64,000 nt of DNA from Paucisalibacillus globulus DSM 18846 (GTDB lineage: Bacteria; Bacillota; Bacilli; Bacillales; Amphibacillaceae). The translations under genes and the position numbers were made by a program. The stretch spans positions 62,001 through 126,000 of the forward strand of contig NZ_AXVK01000020.1 in NCBI RefSeq assembly GCF_000482485.1, read 5' to 3'. The notes beneath the pieces were generated by a model. The model worked only from the letters and a program-made list of their open reading frames with translations, searched no databases and was not told where the DNA came from. Of the stretch, positions 39,693 through 49,215 are shown piece by piece. Each line of letters starts with the position of its first letter. The first letter of the stretch is position 1.

Positions 39693-40187
39693 ATGATTTT
39701 GTATATACTTATTAAACACATAGGATATGGTTGGATATAGTAATATCATGAAGACAACATTACCTAATGCATGACTTGTATCAAATGGTAAACCCGCTAA
39801 ATAATAGGCTATGAAACCTTGACCCGTTATTTGGTAATTAGTTAAAGAAACAACAAATCCATATAGATAACCACTAAAGACGGAAAAAATAATAACAACA
39901 TAAAATGGAATGTTTTTTATCGTCTTCCCCATTATCCCACTAATTATCCCAATAAGCCCCCAGGATATGATTTGCCAAATTGTCCAGATACCAGTTCCTA
40001 ATACCATGTTTGATAAAAAAGTTACCAATACAGCAAGTAAAACACCAGCAACTGGTCCTAAAAATATGCCACCCAAAATGATAACTGAAGTTACGGGTTG
40101 AACGTTTGGTATGAAACTTACAGCAATCCTTCCAACTATAGCTAATGTTGCTAGTAACGCGAGTAGTGTAATCTTATAAATGTTCAA
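39678..40187 (-). CDS. ECF transporter S-component, probable cobalamin uptake
   Basis: 169 residues, five or six membrane helices, matching the substrate-binding S-component family of energy-coupling-factor transporters (glycine-rich PVTSVIILGGIFLGP near 31-45). It would dock to the shared EcfA/A'/T module, not encoded here. Substrate is inferred as vitamin B12 from the cobalamin riboswitch and the upstream lipoprotein. In this position B. subtilis has ribU (ypaA, riboflavin) beside fer, so riboflavin was considered, but no FMN riboswitch is seen. TTG start, five bases after the lipoprotein stop; the 3' end overlaps the fer terminator. Confidence 0.85.
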   Translation of the reverse strand: MNIYKITLLALLATLAIVGRIAVSFIPNVQPVTSVIILGGIFLGPVAGVLLAVLVTFLSNMVLGTGIWTIWQIISWGLIGIISGIMGKTIKNIPFYVVIIFSVFSGYLYGFVVSLTNYQITGQGFIAYYLAGLPFDTSHALGNVVFMILLYPTISYVFNKYIQNHLNTN

Positions 40188-40192
40188 CTAAC

Positions 40193-40627
40193 TCAATCCC
40201 ATGATTGAAGATCAAAATTAACAATGTCTCCATTTTTCAGCTCTACTTCTGCTGCTCCTACCCCTGACATTTCACCATTTACGGACAGAGCCCAAAACAT
40301 GGATTCTGCTTCATCTGCTATCGTACCATCAATAGAAATAATATAGCCAGGTTCTTTTTCTTCAATGTCAAAGTTCTCTTTCATGACATCTAATAATATA
40401 TCTCCTTCTTCAATGACAACTTCCTTCTCTTCTAACGTCTCGGCTTCTTTATCTTTCGTTAATGTTACGGTAATAGTTGTTTTCTCTTGTTGTTCAATCG
40501 TTTCATTTGTAGAATTGTTATTTTCTTGATTTTGATTTGCATTATTGGATGAATCCTCATTTCCACAAGCTACTAGTATAGTTAATACAGTTAAAACAGC
40601 TACCAATTTTAATAACAATGATTTCAA
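40193..40627 (-). CDS. DUF4430 (transcobalamin-like) lipoprotein
   Basis: 144 residues: lipobox LVAC near residues 18-21, an Asn/Gln/Glu-rich linker, then a DUF4430 domain (about 58-142). That domain is described as related to the C-terminal domain of the animal B12 carriers transcobalamin and intrinsic factor. TTG at 40627 lies eight bases after GGAGG. Together with the ECF S-component and the B12 riboswitch this suggests a surface protein that captures cobalamin and hands it to the transporter (inference). Confidence 0.85.
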   Translation of the reverse strand: MKSLLLKLVAVLTVLTILVACGNEDSSNNANQNQENNNSTNETIEQQEKTTITVTLTKDKEAETLEEKEVVIEEGDILLDVMKENFDIEEKEPGYIISIDGTIADEAESMFWALSVNGEMSGVGAAEVELKNGDIVNFDLQSWD

Positions 40628-40674
40628 TATTATCTCCTCCAATTATGTAAAATTTGAGAATGGGAGTATGAAAA

Positions 40675-40706
40675 AAAGAGTTAACCCCGTAACTAGTTAA
40701 CTCTTT
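40675..40706 (-). terminator. Riboswitch expression-platform terminator
   Basis: Minus-strand stem AAAGAGTTAAC/GTTAACTCTTT with a ten-base loop, followed by a T run, between the cobalamin riboswitch and the lipoprotein gene. Fits transcription stop when B12 is bound. Confidence 0.85.
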
Positions 40707-40764
40707 CGACAGTCTGTAACCAATAAAAAGCTAATATAGCTATTTTATGTACTAGATTGTCTCA

Positions 40765-40960
40765 ATTGTCCTATCCTCGGGATCATTGATACAAATGATA
40801 ATAGGCAGGTCTACTGACTTATGACTAAAACCTACTTTAAGCCCTTCCCATAGAATTCATCTACAGTGGTTTCGCTTATTTCGTTATCACTTACAGTTGC
40901 GAGGACAGTTCTAGATTCTCACTAGATTCCCTTTTAAGTAAAATACACCTATCTCATTAA
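40765..40960 (-). promoter_or_regulatory. Cobalamin (B12) riboswitch
   Basis: On the minus strand the sequence runs through AATGAGATAGGTG, then AAAAGGGAATC, GTGAGAATC, CCTCGCAACTGTAAGTGA and finally AGTCAGTAGACCTGCCT. This is the ordered set of conserved blocks of the cobalamin riboswitch (B12 element). A terminator and then the DUF4430 lipoprotein and ECF genes follow. Recognised by eye; boundaries are approximate. Confidence 0.9.
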
Positions 40961-41014
40961 TTTTGTATTCAATTCTAATAAATATAGTAACACACAATTA
41001 TTAAAAAACAAGGA

Positions 41015-42784
41015 TTATTTATTTTGGTCTCTTGGTAACATAAAGTTAAATGTAGTACCGATATTTAGTTTACTCTTCACGGAAATAGTACCTTTATGCC
41101 CTGTTATAATATTTTTTGCTATAGATAAACCAAGTCCCGTTCCTTTAACCTGTTTGTTTCTAAGCCTTGACTTATCAGCTTTATAAAAGCGCTCGAAGAC
41201 AAATGGTAAATCCTCTTCTGGTATACCGCTTCCACTATCCTCCACTGAAACAGCAAATCCATTTTCATTATTAGTAACCAATACTTTAACAAATCCGTTT
41301 TCAGTCGTATGCCGAATCGCATTATCAATAAGATTTGTGAATACTTGTTCTATACGATCTGGGTCAAAATGAGCAAATTCTTCTTGAATATTTTTTGTAA
41401 GAGTTAAGTCAATATTATTATCTTCAGCAATTCCTTTGAATTTCCGATAAATTCGTTCTACATATGGAATAACTTGAACTTTTTCTGTATTTAGTGTTAA
41501 ATGACCAGCTTCCATACTGGCTAAATCTAAAAGTTCATTTACCAAGCGACTTAATCGTAGAGACTCTTCATAAATAATTTGTGCTAGTTCATTTTTTTCT
41601 TCTTTACTTTCAGCTATGTCGTCTACAATAGCTTCACTATATCCTTGTAACATTGCAATCGGAGTACGTAATTCATGAGATACATTTGCAATAAAGTCTT
41701 TACGCAATTTATCTAACCTTCGTTCTTCCGTCATATCACGTATTACCGCAACAGCCCCACGAATATACGATTGATCATAAAGTGGAGTCATAATCATTAC
41801 CCAAGTTCTACCTTGTATTGTTATTTCCTCCATAACCTCTTTTTCGCCCTCAATTACTTGTTGAAGAAATTCATATAATTCCTTTGGTAACTTGCGTGGT
41901 CCATCTATATTTGAAATATTCTTTTCAAAATTCCAATCCTCAATAAGCATATCAGCCGGATAATTTGTAGCAGTAATATCACCACTTCGACTTAGTGTAA
42001 TCACACCATCAGCCATTGAATTTACAATACTCGAAAGTTGTTCTTTTTCTTGGCGCAAAGCATTTATATGGAACTTTAGTTGTCTTCCCATATGGTTGAA
42101 TGCCATTGCTAACTCACCGATTTCATCATGTGTCAAAATCGGAACCTTTGTATTAAACTCTCCCCTAGTTAAATCAAAAGCTGCTTCTCGCATTTTAATT
42201 AATGGGGAGGTTATACGTGTTGATAAAAAGAATGCGAAAATAGTAGTAAGTATTATCGAAACAGCTGCTGCTCCTAAAATAATTTTGGTTGTTTCTGCCT
42301 TTGTTTTATCAACAATAGAAAGTGATTGGTAAACAAATACTGCTGCATCAGTATTTGGAACAGGTACTCCAACTGACATCATACCTTGTTCTTGATTAGA
42401 GATATCATGATGTTTATTAATTGGTTTGTTTGCTGAAATGACCTCTGAACTATTAGAATGGTCAATAAACCACTGTTCATCTATATCCGATAAATGAAAA
42501 TCTTCTGTTTTCGAACTCCAAATATCACCATTATTATACTTAATGATAACTTTACTAGCCGGATCTTTAACTCGCTCGGTTGTTTCATAGACTAATGCTG
42601 AATCATTATAACTCTCTACCATTACAGAAACCTTTGTTGCTGTTTGTAACAAATCTTCCTCAGCCTCTTGAACGTGAAAATTCTCAAAAAACTCTAATAA
42701 AAATATCGTTAATAAAAATAATACAAAAGAAACTAGCAATAAAATTGTTACTGCTAGTTTCCCTACTACACTACGCCAAAACAT
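41015..42784 (-). CDS. resE: Sensor histidine kinase ResE
   Basis: 589 residues. Two membrane helices (about 9-31 and 167-187) frame an extracellular sensor region. HAMP (about 188-240), PAS, HisKA with the phospho-acceptor His in NVSHELRTP near 370, and an HATPase domain with N, G1 and G2 boxes follow. ResE with ResD controls aerobic and anaerobic respiration genes, including resABC and ctaA in B. subtilis. Its ATG overlaps the resD stop by one base. Confidence 0.95.
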   Translation of the reverse strand: MFWRSVVGKLAVTILLLVSFVLFLLTIFLLEFFENFHVQEAEEDLLQTATKVSVMVESYNDSALVYETTERVKDPASKVIIKYNNGDIWSSKTEDFHLSDIDEQWFIDHSNSSEVISANKPINKHHDISNQEQGMMSVGVPVPNTDAAVFVYQSLSIVDKTKAETTKIILGAAAVSIILTTIFAFFLSTRITSPLIKMREAAFDLTRGEFNTKVPILTHDEIGELAMAFNHMGRQLKFHINALRQEKEQLSSIVNSMADGVITLSRSGDITATNYPADMLIEDWNFEKNISNIDGPRKLPKELYEFLQQVIEGEKEVMEEITIQGRTWVMIMTPLYDQSYIRGAVAVIRDMTEERRLDKLRKDFIANVSHELRTPIAMLQGYSEAIVDDIAESKEEKNELAQIIYEESLRLSRLVNELLDLASMEAGHLTLNTEKVQVIPYVERIYRKFKGIAEDNNIDLTLTKNIQEEFAHFDPDRIEQVFTNLIDNAIRHTTENGFVKVLVTNNENGFAVSVEDSGSGIPEEDLPFVFERFYKADKSRLRNKQVKGTGLGLSIAKNIITGHKGTISVKSKLNIGTTFNFMLPRDQNK

Positions 42785-43494
42785 TATTCATCATCTACCT
42801 CAAATTTATATCCAACTCCCCAAACGGTAACAATCATCTTAGCAGCTTTTTTGGAGACGCTATTTAATTTTTCACGTAACCGTTTTACATGGGTATCTAC
42901 TGTACGTAAGTCACCAAAGAATTCATATTGCCATACATCTTTAAGTAATTGTTCACGATTAAATACTTTGTCAGGTGATTTTGCTAAGTAACAGAGTAAT
43001 TCGTATTCTTTAGGAGTTAATGCAACTTCTTCTCCATCTGCAGTAACACGATGTGCATCATGATCAATAGTTAAATGTGGAAATACTAATAAATCCCTTG
43101 TTTGTGTATTTACATCCTGATTATTGGATGCACCTGTTCTCCGCAATAATGCTTTTACCCGAAGAACAACTTCCCTTGGACTAAATGGTTTAACAATGTA
43201 ATCATCAGTTCCAACTTCAAATCCTTGCACACGGTTTGTTTCTTCACCTTTTGCAGTAAGCATGATTACTGGTGTATTTTTTTCTTTACGAAGCTCTTCA
43301 CAGACTTCTATACCATCCATTTCAGGCATCATAATATCTAAAAGAATAACATCATAATTATTTTCTAGTGCCAAACTAAGTCCTTCTGCACCATTTTCGG
43401 CTTCTTCTACAATAAAGTCTTCCCGTTCTAAATACATGCGTATTAGTCGGCGGATTCTTTCTTCGTCATCTACAACAAGTACTCTTGTTTCCAT
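42784..43494 (-). CDS. resD: Response regulator ResD
   Basis: 236 residues, OmpR/PhoB type. Receiver domain with acidic pocket DD at 9-10, phosphorylated Asp53 in LLDIMMPEMDG and Lys in IVKPFSPRE near 103; winged-helix DNA-binding domain from about 132. Activates respiration genes. The ATG is 4-12 bases downstream of a GGGGGAG site. Separated from resC by a hairpin, so it may have its own promoter. Confidence 0.96.
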   Translation of the reverse strand: METRVLVVDDEERIRRLIRMYLEREDFIVEEAENGAEGLSLALENNYDVILLDIMMPEMDGIEVCEELRKEKNTPVIMLTAKGEETNRVQGFEVGTDDYIVKPFSPREVVLRVKALLRRTGASNNQDVNTQTRDLLVFPHLTIDHDAHRVTADGEEVALTPKEYELLCYLAKSPDKVFNREQLLKDVWQYEFFGDLRTVDTHVKRLREKLNSVSKKAAKMIVTVWGVGYKFEVDDE

Positions 43495-43556
43495 GCTTGC
43501 TCCCCCTTATACTACTTGTTAGTTTAAGTATAAACCAAGCGAATTAAATTGTATAA

Positions 43557-43593
43557 GAAAACATGACATTTGTGCGTAAAATGTCATGTTTTC
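43557..43593 (-). terminator. Hairpin between resC and resD
   Basis: Stem of about 14 bp, GAAAACATGACATT and its complement, in the 179-base interval between resC and resD. On the minus strand, transcription runs through resA-B-C before resD, so this hairpin lies upstream of resD start only if resD is separate; here resD is to the left of resC, hence downstream of the resC stop. It would end or reduce resABC transcripts. Confidence 0.7.
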
Positions 43594-43673
43594 AGAGAAA
43601 AAATTTATTGACTTTTAGCCATATCCGGCACGAATACCAAATTACTTATAAAATACTCCAATTTATATTTCTT

Positions 43674-44867
43674 TTATGCATAAGAATGTAAACCTGCTAA
43701 TACCAGGTTAACTACTATTAAGTTAAATAGAATTATTCCAAATCCTATAACTGCTAGCCATGCTGACTTTTCACCATGCCAGCCTCTAGATAGTCTTAAG
43801 TGTAGGTATGCTGCATAAAAGAACCATGTAATTAATGCCCATGTCTCTTTTGGATCCCAACCCCAGAAGCGTCCCCATGCTTCCTGCGCCCAAATAGCGG
43901 CAAAAATCAATCCACCTAATGTGAATACAGGAAAACCAATTGCAACGGAACGGTAATTAATTTCATCCACTAAATCTGGTTTTACATTTTTAAGAAGTGG
44001 TTGTATTGTAGCACCTATACGTTTTCTAAGTACTAATCTTGCTATTCCATAGATCAATGTACCAACTATAAATGACCAAATAACACTATTAAATTTCCTA
44101 CCTGCATCGGCACCATGCATCCATTCTGGAGTGTCAAACCATGGCTTCATTACACCATCCGTTACTAAGGTTCCTTCATACGGTGCGACTATCGCAGGTA
44201 GAGTATATTCTGTTTGTGTTGTCTTACCATTTAAATCATATTCAAATGTTGCATTATAATGCATTGCTCCAAATACAGAAGAGACAACTACAAAACCAAT
44301 AATTAAAAAGATGATATATAATACAATTTCCAGAGAAATAGAACGCACATCACGAACACTTTGGTCTACTCCATGGATTAAATAAATTAAACCCGCAACA
44401 AAGCTAATAAATAGAATACCCGAACCTAATGCAACTGTTGTTACATGAATCCATAACCAATGGCTTTGTAAAGATGGCACAAGTGGTGGTATTTCTGTTG
44501 GAAATACACTTGCATAAGCAATGAATATAATTGCTATTGGCAATGCGAATAGTCCTAGCATATTTAATCGGTAAATAAACCAAATGATAATAAATGCTAA
44601 CACTAGACACATACCTAAGAATGTTACAAATTCAAACATATTACTAACTGGAGCATTACCTGAAGCCATCCATCTAGTAATAAAATAAATTACTTGCGTT
44701 ATAAAACCGATAATAGTTAACGTTATAGCCAACGAACCTGCAATACTAGACTTTCTACGCTCTGCTGTTTTATCTTTAATTGTAAATCCGAAAAAAAATG
44801 TAGCAACCAAGTAGAGAATAAATGATGCAAATAGCATCGAACTACTTATTTCTGTTAACCCCTCCAT
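43674..44867 (-). CDS. resC: Cytochrome c biogenesis protein ResC (CcsA type)
   Basis: 397 residues, about eight membrane helices, CcsA/ResC family with the Trp-rich haem-handling motif WGRFWGWDPKETWAL near 322-336 and conserved His residues. With ResB it exports haem and attaches it to apocytochromes c such as QcrC. Good GGAGG site before the ATG, 21 bases after resB. Confidence 0.96.
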   Translation of the reverse strand: MEGLTEISSSMLFASFILYLVATFFFGFTIKDKTAERRKSSIAGSLAITLTIIGFITQVIYFITRWMASGNAPVSNMFEFVTFLGMCLVLAFIIIWFIYRLNMLGLFALPIAIIFIAYASVFPTEIPPLVPSLQSHWLWIHVTTVALGSGILFISFVAGLIYLIHGVDQSVRDVRSISLEIVLYIIFLIIGFVVVSSVFGAMHYNATFEYDLNGKTTQTEYTLPAIVAPYEGTLVTDGVMKPWFDTPEWMHGADAGRKFNSVIWSFIVGTLIYGIARLVLRKRIGATIQPLLKNVKPDLVDEINYRSVAIGFPVFTLGGLIFAAIWAQEAWGRFWGWDPKETWALITWFFYAAYLHLRLSRGWHGEKSAWLAVIGFGIILFNLIVVNLVLAGLHSYA

Positions 44868-44888
44868 GAGTTGTCCTCCTTAAACGAC

Positions 44889-46607
44889 CTATTCATCTTC
44901 CTTTTGATCTTCTACCATGTTTATTGATGTACCCTCAATAGCCTTTTCAATATCCTTTTTAAGACCAAACCAGTTCTTATTCGTATGACCTGCTAATAGG
45001 ATGCCATTGTTCTTTGGATGAATCCAAATTCTACGGTGTTGCCAATACATCCCTTGAATAACACCAATCATGAAAATAATTGCCCCAAGTACAAATAAAG
45101 GTAACGTATAATCTTTCTTTATGCTAAGACCACTTGTGCGATCAAATTGAATAGAATCTATTAATATTTTGTACTGATTATCTTCAGAACCTGGCACGGT
45201 TGCTGCAAATGTACCAATTACGTCTGCCATTGGTTTAAGTTCAACAACAGATGTATCAATACCTAAGTTCTCAGCAGAACCAATTACATCTCCAACAAAA
45301 CTCGTCTCATAATTGTCATTCTCTGGAGTGTATAAATTAAAAATAAATGCAGGGTTATTGGAGTCATTAGTTTTCGATGTGACACCATTCTCAGTCAAAC
45401 TATAATCAGGATAATATTCTTTAACCTCTACATTAAAACCATTTTCAAGTTCATATTCAGACTTTGGATCAAATAAATCAACTGTAAACTCACCCAATGC
45501 TTCAGCTTCAGAATTATTCATTTCATAAACTTTAAAGCTCATTTTGGAGAATTCATTTAATTGATATCCTTGCTGATAAAGGGTATATCCTCCAAACTTA
45601 GCTGGTTGATTCATACTAATTTGAAAGTCACCTATTTTTTCTAGATTTTCTTCAGCTCCAATTACTTCAGCGTCCCCGGCTTTATAAATGGTGGCATTTG
45701 TCTGGAAGTTACTTGGAATAATCATTCCCTGTTTTGCAATGGCATCTTTAAAACGTTCATCATCTTCTGCATATGTATCAAGGATAAATTCATGATTTTG
45801 GATATAATACTCACCGTCTGTTCCAGGAACTACTCGTAGTTCACCTTCCCGAACCCAAACATAATCATCCATGTAAAAGAAAGGAATTGTCCTAATTAAT
45901 GCTGCAATAAGAATGATGATAAGACCAATATGGTTAACATATGGGCCCCATCTAGAAAATCTACCTTTCTCTGCAACTATATGATTATCTTCCTCTTTAA
46001 GACGATAACGGCTCTTTTCAAGATGTTCTTTTACTGCTTGTATTTCTTCATTTGAAACAGTCTCTGTTGAACTGTACAAACGCTGTCTATTAATAAATGT
46101 TACATGACGCTTTGCCTTCTGACGTTTTAACGCTCTATACAAAGGTACAAAACGGTCAATACTACAAATGACTAAGGAAACACCAATAGAAGCAATAAGT
46201 ATTAAATACCACCAGGAACTATATAATTTGTGAAATCCTAATTGATAAAAGATTTTCCCAAATATACCATACGTTTCTTCATAGAATATTGCTGGGTCAC
46301 GTGAAATGGCATCCGCAGGTATGTATTGCTCAAGTGGAAAGATTGTTCCGATACCAGATGCAATCAATGCGATGACAATTAACCAAACTGCAACTTTAAC
46401 AGATGAGAAAAAATTCCACACCTTATCTACAATTGTCTTGTTATATGTAGTTGACCTTCTTGCACTACCTTCATAACGCATATTTAATAATTTCTTTTTG
46501 TCATTTCCATCTATATATTGATTTGCCTCAATAGGTTTACCACATGCCTCACAAAGGACTGTACCCTCTGGATTCACGTGGCCGCATTCACATTTAATAT
46601 GTTTCAT
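44889..46607 (-). CDS. resB: Cytochrome c biogenesis protein ResB
   Basis: 572 residues of the ResB/Ccs1 family. It opens with a short cytoplasmic zinc ribbon (CECG near 5-8, CEAC near 18-21). This is followed by two helices, another helix pair and a large extracytoplasmic domain, then a last helix near 505-525. Works with ResC as the haem-handling complex of system II. ATG with GAGAGGGA. The zinc ribbon is a usual feature of Bacillus ResB. Confidence 0.96.
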   Translation of the reverse strand: MKHIKCECGHVNPEGTVLCEACGKPIEANQYIDGNDKKKLLNMRYEGSARRSTTYNKTIVDKVWNFFSSVKVAVWLIVIALIASGIGTIFPLEQYIPADAISRDPAIFYEETYGIFGKIFYQLGFHKLYSSWWYLILIASIGVSLVICSIDRFVPLYRALKRQKAKRHVTFINRQRLYSSTETVSNEEIQAVKEHLEKSRYRLKEEDNHIVAEKGRFSRWGPYVNHIGLIIILIAALIRTIPFFYMDDYVWVREGELRVVPGTDGEYYIQNHEFILDTYAEDDERFKDAIAKQGMIIPSNFQTNATIYKAGDAEVIGAEENLEKIGDFQISMNQPAKFGGYTLYQQGYQLNEFSKMSFKVYEMNNSEAEALGEFTVDLFDPKSEYELENGFNVEVKEYYPDYSLTENGVTSKTNDSNNPAFIFNLYTPENDNYETSFVGDVIGSAENLGIDTSVVELKPMADVIGTFAATVPGSEDNQYKILIDSIQFDRTSGLSIKKDYTLPLFVLGAIIFMIGVIQGMYWQHRRIWIHPKNNGILLAGHTNKNWFGLKKDIEKAIEGTSINMVEDQKEDE

Positions 46608-46624
46608 GAAAATCCCTCTCCGAT

Positions 46625-47203
46625 TTATGATTCAGTTGGCTGAATTTGTTGTAGATACCCCTCAAGTCTTTCAAGTGTAAGTGCACCTTCTACAATTTCA
46701 ACTATTTCTCCCTCGGGACTAATAAAAAATGTACTTGGAATCGGACCTATCTTATATAAGTCACGAACCTGGTCTTTTGTATCGTGTGGTATAGGAAAAG
46801 TCAGGTTATACTGATCGATAAATTTATCGACTACAAATTCAGTTGCATCAAGACTAACTGCGATAATTTCAACACCTTTTTCTTGATACTCTGGGTAAAG
46901 TTCTTGCATATATGGCATTTCATCCTTACATGGCTCACACCAAGTACCCCAGAAGTTTAGCATAACACCTTTTCCTTCATAATCGCTTAACCGAACAGTA
47001 TCTAGTTCATTATAGTTATTAACTTGGTTTAATTGAAAATCTGGTGCAACGTCTCCTGCTTTATAAATAGTTTTATCTGCAGTAATATTGGTAACCAGAG
47101 CGTAAACTACCGCAAGTAATAACAATGCCAAGATGACTGAACGAAATATTAATCTATTTTTTCTTTTGTTTTTTTTCATTTCTTTTGCTTGCTCAATACT
47201 CAC
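46625..47203 (-). CDS. resA: Thiol-disulfide oxidoreductase ResA
   Basis: About 192 residues. Membrane anchor at 19-38, then a thioredoxin-fold domain with active site WCEPC in FWGTWCEPCKDE and the cis-Pro loop PIPSTF. ResA reduces the CxxCH cysteines of apocytochrome c before haem attachment. The start is uncertain: GTG at 47203 has GGGGA nine bases upstream; the GTG three codons earlier and the ATG of MKKNKRK are alternatives. First gene of resABC. Confidence 0.93.
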   Translation of the reverse strand: MSIEQAKEMKKNKRKNRLIFRSVILALLLLAVVYALVTNITADKTIYKAGDVAPDFQLNQVNNYNELDTVRLSDYEGKGVMLNFWGTWCEPCKDEMPYMQELYPEYQEKGVEIIAVSLDATEFVVDKFIDQYNLTFPIPHDTKDQVRDLYKIGPIPSTFFISPEGEIVEIVEGALTLERLEGYLQQIQPTES

Positions 47204-47254
47204 ACTTACCACTCCCCGACCAATTATACCATTTTATGGTCAATGAAATTTTGT

Positions 47255-47998
47255 CTAATCTTCAACAATTTGCGAAGATATGTTTATCATCTGCTTTACC
47301 TCTTTTGGTGTGATTTTACGATATTCTCCAACTCGTAAACCATCAAGTGTCAGCATTCCATATCTTTCTCGTTTTAATTTTAATACTGGATAACCTAATT
47401 GTTCCATCATTCGACGAACATGTCTGTTTTTTCCTTCTCTCAAGGTTAATTCAATTATAGTTGTATTTTTCTTCTTATCAGTTGAAATAACATGATGATT
47501 GTTTACTTTTAAAATATCATTTTTATCTTTGATACCCTTCTTAAGCCTGGACAGTTCCATTTTTGAAGGTATTCCTTTAATTTTAGCTACATAAACCTTT
47601 TCAACACCATATTTCGGGTGCATGAGTCTATTAGCAAATTCTCCATCATTGGTTAACAAAAGTATACCTGATGTATCATAATCTAATCTACCAATTGGAT
47701 ATATGCGTTCTTCTATTTCAGGGAAATAATCTGTAACAACTTTTCTTCCTTTGTCATCTTTTACGCTGGAAATAACTCCTCTAGGTTTATATAAGAGATA
47801 ATGAGCTGGTGGCTCTTTTTCTAATTGAATTCCTTCCACCTCAATTTTATCATCTGGACCAACCTTAGTACCTAATTCAGTTACAACTTTACTATTAACT
47901 TTTACTTTCCCTTCAATAATTAGCTTTTCTGCTTTTCTTCTTGAAGTTACACCACTTTTAGCAATTACTTTTTGTAAACGTTCATATGTATTCGACAT
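47255..47998 (-). CDS. rluB: 23S rRNA pseudouridine synthase RluB
   Basis: 247 residues: S4 RNA-binding domain (about 4-60), then the RsuA/RluB catalytic domain with the Asp in PIGRLDYDTSGILLLTNDG near 97-115. Modifies 23S rRNA. Known as ypuL in B. subtilis, between spmB and resA as here. Confidence 0.94.
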   Translation of the reverse strand: MSNTYERLQKVIAKSGVTSRRKAEKLIIEGKVKVNSKVVTELGTKVGPDDKIEVEGIQLEKEPPAHYLLYKPRGVISSVKDDKGRKVVTDYFPEIEERIYPIGRLDYDTSGILLLTNDGEFANRLMHPKYGVEKVYVAKIKGIPSKMELSRLKKGIKDKNDILKVNNHHVISTDKKKNTTIIELTLREGKNRHVRRMMEQLGYPVLKLKRERYGMLTLDGLRVGEYRKITPKEVKQMINISSQIVED

Positions 47999-48034
47999 TG
48001 TATCACCAATTTCACACTTATTTTATCATAATAA

Positions 48035-48059
48035 TAGCGTTAACCTCTGGTTAACGCTA
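48035..48059 (-). terminator. Hairpin between spmB and rluB
   Basis: Perfect 11-bp stem TAGCGTTAACC with its complement and a three-base loop; the tail is only moderately T-rich, so it may be a weak terminator after spmB. Confidence 0.65.
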
Positions 48060-48097
48060 CCTAAATGCATTTGTTATAATAGTCTGTTAATCATATT

Positions 48098-48628
48098 CTA
48101 ACCAAATACTAATGTAACAATAACAATTGCTGCTATTATAGCAACTAAATCCGCTAAAAGTCCAACTTTAAGTGCATAACGCATTTTGCGTATCCCAACA
48201 GCTCCAAAGTATACGGTTAATATATATAACGTTGTATCTGTACTTCCCTGCATTGTTGAGGCGAGTCTACCTATAAAAGAATCCGGCCCATGTGTAGAGA
48301 TAAGTTCTGTTGTCACACCGAGCGCTGCAGAACCAGAAATAGGTTTAATAAGTGCCAATGGAACAATTTCTGGTGGCACACCAAAAAACAGCAGTACAGG
48401 TGAAATTAATCCAATGATAGCATCTAGCGCACCTGAACTTCGAAAAATGGAAATTGCCACGATCATTCCTACTAAAAAGGGAAGTAAAGAAAAGGCCATT
48501 TTAACCCCTTCTTTTCCTCCCTCAACAAACAATTCATAGGAAGGAACCTTTTTCCAGGTTCCAACTAATAAAACGAGCATGATAAATAATGGGATAATCC
48601 ACAAACTTACTTGTGAAATGAAAATCAT
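48098..48628 (-). CDS. spmB: Spore maturation protein B
   Basis: 176 residues, a membrane protein with a gate (nucleoside-recognition) domain, several helices with the GSAALGVTTEL region near 90. With SpmA it is needed for full dehydration of the spore core. ATG at 48628 is seven bases after GGAGG and begins one base after the spmA stop. dacB-spmA-spmB operon, SigE-dependent in B. subtilis. Confidence 0.95.
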   Translation of the reverse strand: MIFISQVSLWIIPLFIMLVLLVGTWKKVPSYELFVEGGKEGVKMAFSLLPFLVGMIVAISIFRSSGALDAIIGLISPVLLFFGVPPEIVPLALIKPISGSAALGVTTELISTHGPDSFIGRLASTMQGSTDTTLYILTVYFGAVGIRKMRYALKVGLLADLVAIIAAIVIVTLVFG

Positions 48629-48629
48629 A

Positions 48630-49214
48630 TTACTTCCTCCGTATACTTTGATAATAGAAAATCCTATCAATGATTATCGCACTCATAGTTCCAATTATTG
48701 TTGCAAGAATCGTGGTTCCAACAATCTCTGTTGGAGACAAGGAATCATATTGCATACGAATAGCAATAACAGTTGTTGGTATTAATGTTAGACTTGATGT
48801 ATTGATTGCAAGAAATGTGATCATAGACCTAGATGCAGTATCCGTTCCACTTAACTGTTTCATTTGTTCCATTGCTTTTATTCCCATAGGTGTTGCGGCA
48901 TTTCCAAGACCAAACATGTTTGCTGTGATATTTGAAAGTATATAGCCAATTGCTGGATGTTCCTTTGGAATTTCCGGAAATAGTTTGACAACAATTGGCC
49001 TAAATATTTTAGCTAATCCTCTTAAAATTCCTGCTTCTTCAGCAATTTTCATAATTCCAAGCCAAAATACTAGTACACTAATAAGTCCAATTGATAAAGT
49101 AACTGCCTCATTCGCACTCTCAAATATTGCTTTGTTAACCTCGTCCATCGTTCCATTGAACATGGCATAAACAATACCAATAATTGCCATAAAAGCCCAG
49201 ATTAAATTAACCAT
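48630..49214 (-). CDS. spmA: Spore maturation protein A
   Basis: 194 residues with five or so membrane helices and the gate domain NMFGLGNAATPMGIKAMEQM near 100-119. Acts with SpmB in spore core dehydration. ATG at 49214, one base after the dacB stop, gives the conserved MVNLIWAFM start; a longer reading would overlap dacB. Confidence 0.95.
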   Translation of the reverse strand: MVNLIWAFMAIIGIVYAMFNGTMDEVNKAIFESANEAVTLSIGLISVLVFWLGIMKIAEEAGILRGLAKIFRPIVVKLFPEIPKEHPAIGYILSNITANMFGLGNAATPMGIKAMEQMKQLSGTDTASRSMITFLAINTSSLTLIPTTVIAIRMQYDSLSPTEIVGTTILATIIGTMSAIIIDRIFYYQSIRRK

Positions 49215-49215
49215 A

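Noticed and set aside
39678-40187. ECF gene as the riboflavin transporter RibU
   Set aside because: The position beside fer suggests it, but the leader is a cobalamin, not an FMN, riboswitch, and a DUF4430 lipoprotein is co-transcribed.
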